A stretch of 64,000 nt of DNA, from NCBI RefSeq assembly GCF_019599505.1, contig NZ_RKLT01000001.1:806001-870000 (forward strand), given 5' to 3'. The notes below the pieces were generated by a model. The model had not been told where the DNA came from. It saw only the letters and a program-made list of their open reading frames with translations, and ran no database searches. Positions within the stretch are counted from its first letter, which is position 1. The number at the start of each line of letters is the position of its first letter. Positions 46,493 through 55,675 of this stretch are shown piece by piece. This stretch comes from Haloarcula nitratireducens. GTDB lineage: Archaea; Halobacteriota; Halobacteria; Halobacteriales; Haloarculaceae. The position numbers and the translations under genes are program-made.

Positions 46493-47478
46493 TACTCGAA
46501 GCGCTCGCGGACTTCCTCACGCTCTCGGAACTGGGAAGCGTCTTCATCGAGGGCCTGGCGAAGTCGGCGCTGTACGTCATGATAGCCAGCGGGCTGACGC
46601 TCATCTTCGGACTGATGGGCGTGCTGAACTTCGCGCACGGGTCGCTGACGATGGTCGGCGCGTATCTGGGCGGGCTGATCATGGTCCTGACCGTCACGCA
46701 GGCGACCGGGACGGTCGGTCGCCTCGCGCTGTTCTTCGTCGCCATCGTCGCCGTCTTCGGCGCGCTGACGCTGCTGGGCGGTGCCATCGAGACGCGGGTC
46801 ATCCGGCCGCTCTACGACAGACCCCCCATCTATCAGATCCTGCTGACGTTCGGGCTGACGCTCGTCATCGACGAGCTCGTCCGCATCGTGCTGGGCATCT
46901 ACGGGATGCAGCCGCTGTCGGACTGGAACGCGGCGCTGGCGACGAAACCCCAGTTCCTGCGCCAGCCGGCCGCGCTCGGCCCCATCGACGTGCGGTGGCT
47001 GGCCGTCTTCGAGATCCTGCTCGGCCTGCTCACCGTCGCGCTCATCTGGGGCTTCCTCACGCGGACGCGCTACGGCCTCTACATCCGGGCCGGGAGCGAG
47101 GACGCCGAGATGGCCTCGGCGCTCGGCATCGACGTGCGGCGCGTGTTCACCGTCGTCTTCGCCCTCGGGGTCGGCCTCGCGGGCGCGGCGGGGACGCTCC
47201 TGATGTGGGACGTCTCCTGGGGCGCGAGCGTCCCGCTGGCGGCCGAGACGCTGCTTCCGGCGTTCATCGTCGTCATCGTCGGCGGCCTGGGGACGTTCCG
47301 GGGAACCGTCGCCGCCTCGCTCGTCGTCGGGATGACCGACTCGGTGATGACGTGGTGGTTCCAGAACTACATCACCTTCACCGGGCTGCCCGAACTGGTC
47401 CTGTTCCTCGTGCTGGTCGTGACGCTCATCGTCCGGCCGCAGGGCCTCTTCGGCGTCGAGGGGGTGGGCGGCCATTAG
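46489..47478 (+). CDS. Liv-type ABC transporter permease (LivH-like)
   Basis: The 329-residue permease has about eight hydrophobic helices and the LivH pattern SALYVMIASGLTLIFGLMGVLNFAHGS near its start, with the ATPase-contact loop RAGSEDAEMASALGIDVRRV. It stops with TAG at 47476-47478, overlapping the presumed ATT start of the LivM gene. Confidence 0.9.
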   Translation: MILEALADFLTLSELGSVFIEGLAKSALYVMIASGLTLIFGLMGVLNFAHGSLTMVGAYLGGLIMVLTVTQATGTVGRLALFFVAIVAVFGALTLLGGAIETRVIRPLYDRPPIYQILLTFGLTLVIDELVRIVLGIYGMQPLSDWNAALATKPQFLRQPAALGPIDVRWLAVFEILLGLLTVALIWGFLTRTRYGLYIRAGSEDAEMASALGIDVRRVFTVVFALGVGLAGAAGTLLMWDVSWGASVPLAAETLLPAFIVVIVGGLGTFRGTVAASLVVGMTDSVMTWWFQNYITFTGLPELVLFLVLVVTLIVRPQGLFGVEGVGGH

Positions 47479-48793
47479 CACCGACACCGAGACCCAGTCC
47501 GCCGCCGCGACTGGGACCGACTGGCCGGTAGACTACCTCCGGGCGCACGTCCCGCACCTCGCGGTCGTCCTCGCGCTGCTGGTCTACCCCTCCATCTATC
47601 ACTTCCTCGTCAACTCCGCGGTGAGCTACGAGGCGACGATGCTGTTGCCCACCGTCGAGACGATGACCTCGGTACTGTACTTCGGCCTGTTCGCCATGTC
47701 CTTCGACTTCATCAGCGGCTACACGGGCTACCTCTCGTTCGGCCACGCCGCGTTCTACGGCACCGGCGCGTACACGGTCATCCTCGTCGCTAACGGCGCG
47801 GTTCCCCTGTTCGGCTCGGGGACGCCGTTCATGGTGTCGCTGCTCGTCGCGGGCCTGCTCGCGGTCGTGCTCGCCGTCCTCGTCGGCCTCGTCTCCTTCC
47901 GCCTCTCGGGCGTCTACTTCGCCATGATAACGCTCGGGTTCGCGCAGGTGGTGTACGTCTTCGTCCGCGGGTGGGACTACGTGGCGACGAACCCCCGGGA
48001 CGGCCCCTCCGTCGGGTCGGCCCACCGCGCCGGGTTCGAGATCGGCGTTCCCGGGATCGACCAGTTGAACCTCGCCATCGGCATCCTCACCGGCGACGAG
48101 GTGTCGCTGCTGGGTCAGACGCTCGGCAGCACCGCCGTCTCCTACTACATGGTCGGCCTCGTGGTGCTGGTCTGTTACCTCGCCATGCAGCGAATCATCC
48201 ACTCCCCGTTCGGGCAGGTGATGCTCGCCATCCGCGAGAACGAGGAGCGCGCCGTCGCCATCGGATACGACACCTATCGCTACAAGCTGGCGGCGTTCGC
48301 CATCAGCGGCTTCTTCGCCGGCGTCGCCGGCGGCCTGTTCGCGGGCTTCCGCCGCTCCGCGAGTCCGGAGAACGCCTTCTACTTCCTGACGACCGGTGAC
48401 GCCCTGCTGGCGAGCATCATCGGCGGCTTCGGCACGCTCGCCGGACCGCTGTTCGGCCGCCTGTTCGACGAGACGATCCGGGAGTTCCTCTCGACGTCCG
48501 GACAGGGCGGCGGCCTCCTCCCCTATCTCCGCGCGCTCCTTGGCGAGGAGACGCTCGGGACCCCCGTCGTGGGCGACATGACCTTCGGCGGCCTCATCGA
48601 CACGCTGTTGAACGGTCACGCGGCCCTCTACGTCGGCCTCGTGTTCGTCCTGTTCGTCCTCTACGTGCCCGACGGCCTGCTGGGGACGATCCGCCAGCGG
48701 GCCGGCGGCAAGCTCGCGGTGGTCTCGGTCGGCGCGTTCGGCGACCCGAGCCCCGACCCCCCGACCGACGACGCCGGAGGTGACGAGCAGTGA
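47474..48793 (+). CDS. Liv-type ABC transporter permease (LivM-like), apparent ATT start
   Basis: The 439-residue permease has a hydrophilic N-terminus, a first helix in VPHLAVVLALLVYPSIYHFLV, and LivM features FDFISGYTGYLSFGHAAFYG, RIIHSPFGQVMLAIRENEERAVAIGYD and the C-terminal PDGLLG. The frame has no ATG, GTG or TTG between the TGA upstream (about 47419) and the clearly coding helix; the first usable ATN is ATT at 47474, giving (M)STDTETQ, a common haloarchaeal N-terminus. A GTG at 47621 would delete the first helix. ATT overlaps the livH stop (ATTAG), mimicking the ATGA and GTGA overlaps of the rest of the operon. Confidence 0.85.
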   Translation: MSTDTETQSAAATGTDWPVDYLRAHVPHLAVVLALLVYPSIYHFLVNSAVSYEATMLLPTVETMTSVLYFGLFAMSFDFISGYTGYLSFGHAAFYGTGAYTVILVANGAVPLFGSGTPFMVSLLVAGLLAVVLAVLVGLVSFRLSGVYFAMITLGFAQVVYVFVRGWDYVATNPRDGPSVGSAHRAGFEIGVPGIDQLNLAIGILTGDEVSLLGQTLGSTAVSYYMVGLVVLVCYLAMQRIIHSPFGQVMLAIRENEERAVAIGYDTYRYKLAAFAISGFFAGVAGGLFAGFRRSASPENAFYFLTTGDALLASIIGGFGTLAGPLFGRLFDETIREFLSTSGQGGGLLPYLRALLGEETLGTPVVGDMTFGGLIDTLLNGHAALYVGLVFVLFVLYVPDGLLGTIRQRAGGKLAVVSVGAFGDPSPDPPTDDAGGDEQ

Positions 48794-49806
48794 CCGTCCA
48801 CGTCACCGGTCTCGGCACCTACCTCCCCGACGTGGTGCTCACGGGCGCGGACATCGCCGAACGGACCGACATCCCCGAGGAGGTGATCGTCGAGAAGATG
48901 GGCGTCAGGCAGAAGCACGTCTGCCCGCCCGACGAGGACCACCCCGCGGAGATGTGCGTCGCCGCCGCCGAGGACGCCCTCGCTGACGCGGCCCTCCGCC
49001 CCGACGAACTCGACAGCGTGCGCTACCACGGCAGCGAGTTCAAGGACTACGTCGTCTGGAACGCCGCCGCGGCCGTCGCCGACACCCTCGGCGCGGACGG
49101 CGCGTCGGCCACCGAGAGCTACGCGCTCTGTGCCGGCCTCCCCGTCGCGGTGCGGGAGGCGAAGGCCCTCCTCGAAACGGACGCGGGCCTCGACAAGATA
49201 CTCCTCGTCGCCGCCAGCCGCGAGGAGGACCTCGTGGACTACGACGATCCCGACACCTCCTTCATGTTCAACTTCGGGAGCGGCGCGACGGCGCTGGTCC
49301 TCGAAGCCGACGCGCCCGACCGCGCCGTCGCTCGCGTCCGCGCGAGCGCCTCGCTGACCGACGGCAGTTTCAGCGAGGACGTGGTCATGCCGGCCGGCGG
49401 CACCCGCCGGCCGCCGAGCCACGACACGGTGGCGAACGACGAACACACGCTGCGCGTCCCCGAGCACGAGCGGATGAAGCGCCGGCTCGGCGAGGTCAGC
49501 CTGCCGAACTTCCGGCGAGTGGCCGACGACGCGCTCTCGCGCTCGGGGTACGACCGCGCCGACGTGGACTTCGCCGCCATCACCCACATGAAGCGGTCGT
49601 TCCACGAGACGCTGTGCGACGACTTCGGCCTCGGCCCGGACGACCACCTCTACCTAGACGAGTACGGCCACGTCCAGAGCTGTGACCAGGGGCTGGCCCT
49701 CGATGCGATCAGGGGAGACTTAGCGCCCGGCGACGTGATTCTCTGTCTCGCGGCCGGGACCGGCTACACGTGGGCGGCGTCGGTGCTGGAGTGGGGCACG
49801 GCGTAG
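48790..49806 (+). CDS. 3-oxoacyl-ACP synthase III family (ketosynthase/thiolase fold) protein
   Basis: The 338-residue protein starts GTG (MTVHVTGLGTYLPD) and overlaps livM by GTGA. It has the FabH-like layout with the nucleophile Cys114 (SYALCAGLP), His266 (ITHMKRSFHETL) and a third position where FabH has Asn (NTSAA) but this has His (YGHVQSCDQ, about 294). It is therefore related to FabH and HMG-CoA synthase-like enzymes but probably catalyses a different acyl transfer or thioester reaction. Its place at the end of a Liv operon and before an acyl-CoA ligase suggests that it acts on an imported acid after activation. Confidence 0.83.
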   Translation: MTVHVTGLGTYLPDVVLTGADIAERTDIPEEVIVEKMGVRQKHVCPPDEDHPAEMCVAAAEDALADAALRPDELDSVRYHGSEFKDYVVWNAAAAVADTLGADGASATESYALCAGLPVAVREAKALLETDAGLDKILLVAASREEDLVDYDDPDTSFMFNFGSGATALVLEADAPDRAVARVRASASLTDGSFSEDVVMPAGGTRRPPSHDTVANDEHTLRVPEHERMKRRLGEVSLPNFRRVADDALSRSGYDRADVDFAAITHMKRSFHETLCDDFGLGPDDHLYLDEYGHVQSCDQGLALDAIRGDLAPGDVILCLAAGTGYTWAASVLEWGTA

Positions 49807-49829
49807 CCCGCACTGGTCGGTTCACTGGG

Positions 49830-49847
49830 ACGTTTACATGGTAACGC
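49830..49847. promoter_or_regulatory. Second copy of the Liv-locus operator
   Basis: ACGTTTACATGGTAACGC matches the site at 43495 in 14 of 18 bases, including ACATG and AACGC. It ends 35 nt before the ATG of the hydrolase gene, compared with 37 nt at the first site. Confidence 0.55.
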
Positions 49848-49864
49848 CCCCCTTGAAGGGCGTT
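49843..49864. repeat. Inverted repeat, 7-bp arms
   Basis: AACGCCC (49843-49849) pairs exactly with GGGCGTT (49858-49864). It follows the operator-like motif and lies in the leader of the hydrolase gene; it may form an RNA hairpin or extend the regulator site. Confidence 0.5.
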
Positions 49865-49882
49865 CCGAGAGTAGGGTAGTCC

Positions 49883-50686
49883 ATGCCAGATGCACGCAAC
49901 GACGGCGTCCGCCTCGCCTACGAACGCGGGGGACCCGCCGACGCCGAGACGGTCGTCTTCGTCGAGGGATTGGGATACGGCCGCTGGATGTGGCGGTGGC
50001 AGCGCCGCGCCGTCGCCGACGACTACGATACGATTCTGTGGGACAACCGCGGGACCGGCGAGTCGAGCGAACCCGAGGGCCCCTACACCATCGAACAGAT
50101 GGCCGGCGACCTCGCGGCGGTTCTCGACGACGCGGGCGTGGATTCGGCGCACGTCGTCGGCGCGAGCATGGGCGGGATGGTCGCCATGCAGTTCGCGCTC
50201 GACGACGACCGGGCGGAGTCGCTGACGCTCATGTGTACCTCCCCCGGCGGTCCCGAGGAGGTGCCGACTCCCGAAACCACGGTCCAGCGGATGTACGGCG
50301 CGCCGGGCGAGATGGACGAGCGGGAGGCGATCCGCTACAAGATGGCCCCGGCGCTCACCGACGAGTTCGCCGAGGAGAACGAGGACCTCCTCGAGCGCAT
50401 CGTGGACTGGCGGCTCGACAGCGACGCCGGCGAACAGGCGCGACAGTGGCAGGGGGCCGCCGTCGAGGGCTTCGACGTCCACGACCGGCTGGGCGAAATC
50501 CAGGTCCCCGCGCTCGTCCTCCACGGCACCGCCGACCGGGTCGTCCCGATACAGAACGGGGAACGGCTCGCCGGCGACCTGCCCGACGCCGAGTTCGTCT
50601 CCCTCGAAGGCGCCCCGCACCTCCTCTTCGTCGAACGCCGCGACGAGGTGAACCGGTTGCTCACGGAGTTCCTCGAAGATGTCTGA
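49883..50686 (+). CDS. Alpha/beta hydrolase
   Basis: The 267-residue protein starts MPDARNDGVRLAYERGG. It has the oxyanion region FVEGLGYGRWMW (about 31-42), nucleophile elbow GASMGG (about 93-98), Asp in LHGTADRVVP and catalytic His in GAPHLLF. It resembles 3-oxoadipate enol-lactonase-type esterases and thioesterases, and could hydrolyse lactones, esters or thioesters. It overlaps the acyl-CoA ligase gene by 8 nt and shares the operator of the Liv operon. Confidence 0.87.
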   Translation: MPDARNDGVRLAYERGGPADAETVVFVEGLGYGRWMWRWQRRAVADDYDTILWDNRGTGESSEPEGPYTIEQMAGDLAAVLDDAGVDSAHVVGASMGGMVAMQFALDDDRAESLTLMCTSPGGPEEVPTPETTVQRMYGAPGEMDEREAIRYKMAPALTDEFAEENEDLLERIVDWRLDSDAGEQARQWQGAAVEGFDVHDRLGEIQVPALVLHGTADRVVPIQNGERLAGDLPDAEFVSLEGAPHLLFVERRDEVNRLLTEFLEDV

Positions 50687-52313
50687 GTTCGCCGCGGGAC
50701 CGCAGGCGTGGGTCGGCGCGTGGAGCGAGAAACGGGCCTCGCTGACGCCCGACCGGGAGGGTCTCGTGGACGCGACGACCGGCGACCGCTTCACCTACGC
50801 CGAGTTGGACCGCCGGGCGAACCGGACGGCGCGACTGCTGCGCGAACACGGCGTCGCCGACGGCGGGCGGGTCGCCGTCGTCTCGCGCAACCGCCCGGCG
50901 GTCGTGGACTGCTTCTTCGCCACCGGCAAGATCGGCGGCGTCCTCGCGCCGCTCTCCCACCGCCTCGCGCCGCCGGAGCTGGGCGAACTGCTCGAACGCG
51001 TCGACCCCGGCTTGCTCGCGGTCGAAACGCCGTTCCTCGCCGACGTGCGCGAGGCGCTCGACGAGACGAACGGGCTCGAGACGACGCTGCTGGCGGTCGA
51101 AGCGTCCGATTCGGGCGACGGGACGGACGACGTGCCGGCCGATCTCTCGACCTACGCAGACGCGCTCCCCGAGGACGACTCACCCGTCGAGACGGCGACG
51201 CTCTCGCCCGAGGACCCGCATCTCCTGCTGCACACCGGCGGGTCGACGGGGACGCCGAAGGAGACGGTCGTCACCCATCGCGGTATCGTCTGGAACTCCG
51301 TGAACACGATCACCGCGTGGGGGCTGCGCGACGACGACGCGACGCCGATGGTGTTCCCGATGTTCCACACCGGCGGTTGGAACGTCCTCACGGTTCCGCT
51401 CTGGCACATGGGCGGCACCGTCGTCGTCGCCCGCGAGTTCGACCCCGGCGACCTCCTGCGAGTCATCGAGGAAGAGGGGGGTTCGGTCCTCGTCGCGGTC
51501 CCCGCCGTGTTGCGGATGATGACCGACCACGAGGCGTGGGAGTCGACGGACCTCTCGACGCTGCGCTTCGCCAAGTCCGGCGGCGGTCCCTGTCGCCAGT
51601 CCGTGATGGAGGCGTGGTGGGACCGCGACGTGGAACTCTCACAGGGATACGGCCTCACCGAGTGCGGCCCGAACAACTTCGCCATGCCGGAGGGATGGCC
51701 CCGCGAGCGCGCCGACGCCGTGGGCGTCCCGGCGATGCACGTCGATGCACGAGTCGTCCGCGAGTCGGCGGACGACTCGGAACGAGCGAGCGGCGACGGG
51801 ACGGAGCCGCGAGCCGCCGAAGATGGGGAGGAAGTCCAACGGGGCCAGGTCGGGGAACTCGAACTGCGCTCACCGCACGCCGCCGCGGGCTACCTCGACA
51901 ACCCCGAGGAGACCGAAGCCACCTTCGGCGGTGGATGGGTCGCCACCGGCGACCTCGCTCGCGTCGACGGGGACGGCTACTTCCACATCGAGGGACGGAA
52001 GAAACACATGTTCGTCAGCGGGGGCGAGAACGTCTATCCCGCCGAGGTCGAGGACGCCATCGCCGACCACGACGCCGTCTCGGAGGTCGTTGTCGTCCCG
52101 GTCCCCGACGAGCGGTGGGGCCAGGTCGGGAAGGCCGTCGTCGAACTCGCACCCGGCGCGGCGTCGCTCTCGCTCGACGACCTCCGGGAGTTCCTCGACG
52201 GGCGGCTCGCCCGGTTCAAACACCCGCAGCACCTCGCGTTCGTCGAGGCGATGCCGACCATCGGTCCGGACAAGATAGATCGACAGGCCGTCACCGAGCG
52301 GTTCGGGGAGTAG
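50679..52313 (+). CDS. AMP-forming acyl-CoA synthetase / ligase
   Basis: The 544-residue adenylate-forming enzyme has the P-loop LLHTGGSTGTPKETV (about 186-200; the usual SGT is GGST), FPMFHTGGWN, the ATP motif QGYGLTECG, TGDLARVDGDGYFHIEGRKKHMFVSGGENVYPAEVE and the C-terminal catalytic Lys in PTIGPDKIDR. It converts a carboxylate, ATP and CoA to an acyl-CoA. Residues 345-380 are a Glu/Asp/Arg-rich insertion. Next to the hydrolase, ketosynthase homologue and Liv transporter, it probably activates the transported acid; the substrate is open. Confidence 0.9.
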   Translation: MSEFAAGPQAWVGAWSEKRASLTPDREGLVDATTGDRFTYAELDRRANRTARLLREHGVADGGRVAVVSRNRPAVVDCFFATGKIGGVLAPLSHRLAPPELGELLERVDPGLLAVETPFLADVREALDETNGLETTLLAVEASDSGDGTDDVPADLSTYADALPEDDSPVETATLSPEDPHLLLHTGGSTGTPKETVVTHRGIVWNSVNTITAWGLRDDDATPMVFPMFHTGGWNVLTVPLWHMGGTVVVAREFDPGDLLRVIEEEGGSVLVAVPAVLRMMTDHEAWESTDLSTLRFAKSGGGPCRQSVMEAWWDRDVELSQGYGLTECGPNNFAMPEGWPRERADAVGVPAMHVDARVVRESADDSERASGDGTEPRAAEDGEEVQRGQVGELELRSPHAAAGYLDNPEETEATFGGGWVATGDLARVDGDGYFHIEGRKKHMFVSGGENVYPAEVEDAIADHDAVSEVVVVPVPDERWGQVGKAVVELAPGAASLSLDDLREFLDGRLARFKHPQHLAFVEAMPTIGPDKIDRQAVTERFGE

Positions 52314-52333
52314 CGTCGATATCGGGCCGCTGT

Positions 52334-52876
52334 CTACGTGATACCGCTCCCGGCCGCGAACAGCGCGCTCGTCCAACCGAACGTCAGCATTCCGGCCAGT
52401 AGTACCGACCACGACGCCGCTCTGACCGGGACCGCGAGCAGGTAGCCGACCGGTCGGGTGGCTCGCGGCAGTTCGGCGGCGGTCGCAAAGAGCGTCTCCG
52501 TGTCGGCGTCGCTCGGAAACGACGTGAACCCGAAGGCGACGCCGAGCCACAGGCAGAGCCAGCCGAGGGGACCGGTGACGGCGTTCGCCGCGGCGAAACA
52601 GGCGAGCGCCAACGAGGAGTTCACGACGAACGGGGCGACGGCGATGGCGAAGTCCGGGCCGAACGCCGATACCGGTTCGTGTTCCAGCACGGCGTCGTCG
52701 GCCGTCGGCCGCATCGCCGGCGGCCCGAGCACCCCGACGCCGGTCAGTTTGCAGGCGGCGTAGTGGGCGTACTCGTGGGTGACGATGCCCGGCCCGACGG
52801 CGACGGTGACCAGTAGGTTGGAGAGCGAGTTCAGGGCGGCGATCGACACGCGTCGACGTTGCACGGGCCCGGACAT
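52334..52876 (-). CDS. Putative membrane zinc metalloprotease (HExxH)
   Basis: The 180-residue protein has a HEYAH motif (residues 34-38) in the first hydrophobic region and further hydrophobic segments at about 75-100, 105-125 and 140-175, as in small M50/DUF3267-type intramembrane zincins. A FPSDADTE segment may provide the third ligand. The family has no assigned substrate. It is convergent with the acyl-CoA ligase and lies 30 nt downstream of the histidine kinase gene on the same strand. Confidence 0.65.
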   Translation of the reverse strand: MSGPVQRRRVSIAALNSLSNLLVTVAVGPGIVTHEYAHYAACKLTGVGVLGPPAMRPTADDAVLEHEPVSAFGPDFAIAVAPFVVNSSLALACFAAANAVTGPLGWLCLWLGVAFGFTSFPSDADTETLFATAAELPRATRPVGYLLAVPVRAASWSVLLAGMLTFGWTSALFAAGSGIT

Positions 52877-52906
52877 GTGGCTATCGGAGCTCCGCGAGCG
52901 TCGGGG

Positions 52907-55675
52907 CTACTCGACCGGTTCGACGCCGGTTATCTCGAAGCGCGCGCCGCCCGCGTCGCTCTCGCCGATGGCGATCTGCCAGCCGTGGGCCGCGACGATG
53001 CGCTCGACGATCGCGAGACCGAACCCGGTCCCGTCCGAGGCGTTCGAGTAACCGCTCTCGAAGACCCGTTCGCGTTCCGCCGGGGGGATGCCGTCGCCGT
53101 CGTCCTCGACGTAGAATCCCCGTCCGTCGTCGAGGACGCCGACCGTCACGGCGACGGGCTGGTCCCCGTGCTCGACCGAGTTCCTGAACAGGTTCTCGAC
53201 CAGTTGCTTGAACCGGCTCTCGCTGGCCCGGATACTTCCCCCGGGTTCGACGTGGAGCGACGCCTCGCCGGTCGCCACGTTTCGCCAACACGCTTCGGCT
53301 ATCGTCTCGACCTCGACTACGTCGACGTCGTCTACGCTCCCTCCCTGTCGGGCGAGCGCGAGGACGTCGTCGATGAGTTGCTCCATGCGCGAGAGGGCCT
53401 GCCGGCCCCGCTCGAAGTGTTCGGCGTCGCCAGTCTCCTCGGCCAGTTCCAGCGAGCCTTCGAGGACGCTGAGCGGGTTCCGCAGGTCGTGGCTCACGAC
53501 GTTCGCGAACTCCGCCAACCGCTCGTTCTGTCTCGTCAGTTCGCGTTCCCGGTCGCGCAGGAGCGATTCGCGGTCCACTCGCTGGAGCGCCGCCGTGACC
53601 GTCGACGCCAAGATGTCGGTCAGGGCGTGGTCCGTCTCGTCGAACGCGTTCGGTTCCCTCGCCGAGACGATGAACACGCCGTGGTCCGGTATCGGATAGA
53701 TGACTCCGCTACCGGCCGGCGTGTTACCGGCTAACCGTTCGTGCTCGGTGCAGTCGTCTATGTAGCGCGGTGACTCCCGGTCGTAAGCTTCCCAGACGAC
53801 CGAGGCGACCGGGTCGCCGCTGTCGCGTTCGTACCTCGGAAGCGTCTCGAACGTCGATTGGAGACTGTCTGTCTCCGTGAGCAGGGGGAGCCGTCGGCCG
53901 TCCTCGCTCAACTCGTGGAACCCGCTGAGCTCCGCGCCGAGTACGTCGTCTGCGACGTCGACGGCGACCGTCGCCGTCTCCGCGACGGACTGGGTCGTCA
54001 TCAACGCCTTCGTGCGGCGCTGTAGCTGTTCGAGGCGCTGCCGATGGGCCTCTCGCTCGGTGATGTCTCGAACGACGCAGATGATCGACCCGTCGTCGAG
54101 CTGGGTCAGTGATATCTCCTGCGTGAACGTCTCGCCGCTCTGCCGCCTGCCGGTAGCTTTCCCGAGCCACTCTCCCTCGGCGGCCAGTGTCGGCATGACC
54201 TCGCGCTCGAAGCGTTCGGCCTCCGCTCGCTCGTAACACATCCGCCAGCTTTCGCCGTAGAACGCCTCGGGCGAGTCGTAGCCGTACACGTCGGCGTGGG
54301 CCTGGTTGACGAAAGTGTACCCGTCGTCCTCGTCCAGGATCGCCATCCCGTCGGTCGCCGACTCGATGGCGGCCGACCGCGCCTCTAACTGCTGTTGGCG
54401 CTCTCGCTGGTCGGTGATATCGTGACTGGTGACCAGAAAGCGGTCGTCGCCCTCGTCGCGGAGACGGCGCAGGTGTACCTCGACGGGGAACGTAGACCCG
54501 TCACGCCGTCGGAACTCGCTCCGCAGCTCGTAGCGCTCTCCCGGATCGAGACCCGTCCAGAGATCCTGAGCGTCCTCGGCGGAGAGCCGGTCGTCGATCT
54601 CCCAGACTTTAGTGCCGACCAGTTCCTCGACGGAGTACCCCAACTTCTCGCAGAGCATCGGGTTCGCGTCGACGATGGTCCCCGTCTCGTCGTGGAGGTC
54701 GATCATGTCCGGCGAGTTCTCGAAGAGCCCTTCGAGGCGTACCGTCGTCCGTTCGAGGTCTGTACGGACCTGTCGGGCGTGTAGCGCGTGGGCGATGTCG
54801 TCGCCCAGTTCGGTGAGCAGTTGCTCTTCGGTCTCGTCGAAGGCGCGCGGCCGGTCGGCGTAGACGACGAGGACGCCGTTGCGCTCCGAGTCGTAGGTCA
54901 GCGGGATCCCGGCGACCGACCGGAAGCCGCGTTCCAGGGCGGCCTCGCGCCACGGCGTGAAGTCGGGGTCTGCCTTCACGTCCTGGGTGGCGGCGAATCG
55001 CTGTTCGCGGAGCGCGGTCCCGGCCGGTCCCAGCCCGGTGTCACTCTCGTCGGCCGTAACCCTGATGTCGTCGAGATACGCGCCGTCGCCGGCCCAACTG
55101 CTGGGTTCGATACGGTCCGTCTCGGCGTCGAGGTGGCCTATCCACGCGAACTGGTACGGGTCGGCGCGACTGACGAGTTCGCAGATCCGCGTCTCGATGT
55201 CCGCACAGGATCCGGCGCGCACTAACACCCGGTTGACCTCTCGCACGACGGTACTGATGCGCTCCTCTTCGGCGGCGTGCCGGGCCGAGCGATACGTCTC
55301 GACGGCGTTCCGGATGCGGTTGGCCAGCAGCGCGTACTGGTCGGTGCCGCTCTGTTTCTGCAGGTAGTCGGTCGCCCCCCGGACGATCGCCTCGCTCGCC
55401 ACCTCCTCGGACCCCTTCCCGGTGAAAAGGACGAACGGCAGCTCCGGATACTTCTCGCGGACGGCGTCGAGCAGCTCCAGCCCGTTCATCTCGGGCATCT
55501 CGAAGTCAGAGACGACGCAGTCGATAGACTCCGTTTCCAGCGTCTCCAGTCCCTCACTCGCCGACGTCGCGGTACTGACCACCACTCTCTCGCCCTCCGC
55601 TTCGAGGAACTCGGCTGTCAACTCGACGAAGGCCGGGTCGTCGTCGACGTGGAGGACCCTGATCGTCTCCACCAT
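52907..55675 (-). CDS. Hybrid sensor histidine kinase: receiver-GAF-PAS-PAS-GAF-HisKA-HATPase
   Basis: The 922-residue cytosolic protein begins with a receiver domain (phosphoacceptor Asp57 in VVSDFEMPEMNG; Thr85 and Lys106 positions present), followed by GAF (about 140-300), PAS (about 310-425), PAS (about 430-540), GAF (about 560-700), HisKA with His729 in VVSHDLRNPL, and a HATPase domain with N-box NLFRNSVEHG, DDGDGIP and GTGFGLAIV. It has no membrane segments, so it should sense internal signals such as redox state, light or oxygen. No separate response regulator gene is adjacent, as is common in haloarchaea. Confidence 0.92.
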   Translation of the reverse strand: MVETIRVLHVDDDPAFVELTAEFLEAEGERVVVSTATSASEGLETLETESIDCVVSDFEMPEMNGLELLDAVREKYPELPFVLFTGKGSEEVASEAIVRGATDYLQKQSGTDQYALLANRIRNAVETYRSARHAAEEERISTVVREVNRVLVRAGSCADIETRICELVSRADPYQFAWIGHLDAETDRIEPSSWAGDGAYLDDIRVTADESDTGLGPAGTALREQRFAATQDVKADPDFTPWREAALERGFRSVAGIPLTYDSERNGVLVVYADRPRAFDETEEQLLTELGDDIAHALHARQVRTDLERTTVRLEGLFENSPDMIDLHDETGTIVDANPMLCEKLGYSVEELVGTKVWEIDDRLSAEDAQDLWTGLDPGERYELRSEFRRRDGSTFPVEVHLRRLRDEGDDRFLVTSHDITDQRERQQQLEARSAAIESATDGMAILDEDDGYTFVNQAHADVYGYDSPEAFYGESWRMCYERAEAERFEREVMPTLAAEGEWLGKATGRRQSGETFTQEISLTQLDDGSIICVVRDITEREAHRQRLEQLQRRTKALMTTQSVAETATVAVDVADDVLGAELSGFHELSEDGRRLPLLTETDSLQSTFETLPRYERDSGDPVASVVWEAYDRESPRYIDDCTEHERLAGNTPAGSGVIYPIPDHGVFIVSAREPNAFDETDHALTDILASTVTAALQRVDRESLLRDRERELTRQNERLAEFANVVSHDLRNPLSVLEGSLELAEETGDAEHFERGRQALSRMEQLIDDVLALARQGGSVDDVDVVEVETIAEACWRNVATGEASLHVEPGGSIRASESRFKQLVENLFRNSVEHGDQPVAVTVGVLDDGRGFYVEDDGDGIPPAERERVFESGYSNASDGTGFGLAIVERIVAAHGWQIAIGESDAGGARFEITGVEPVE

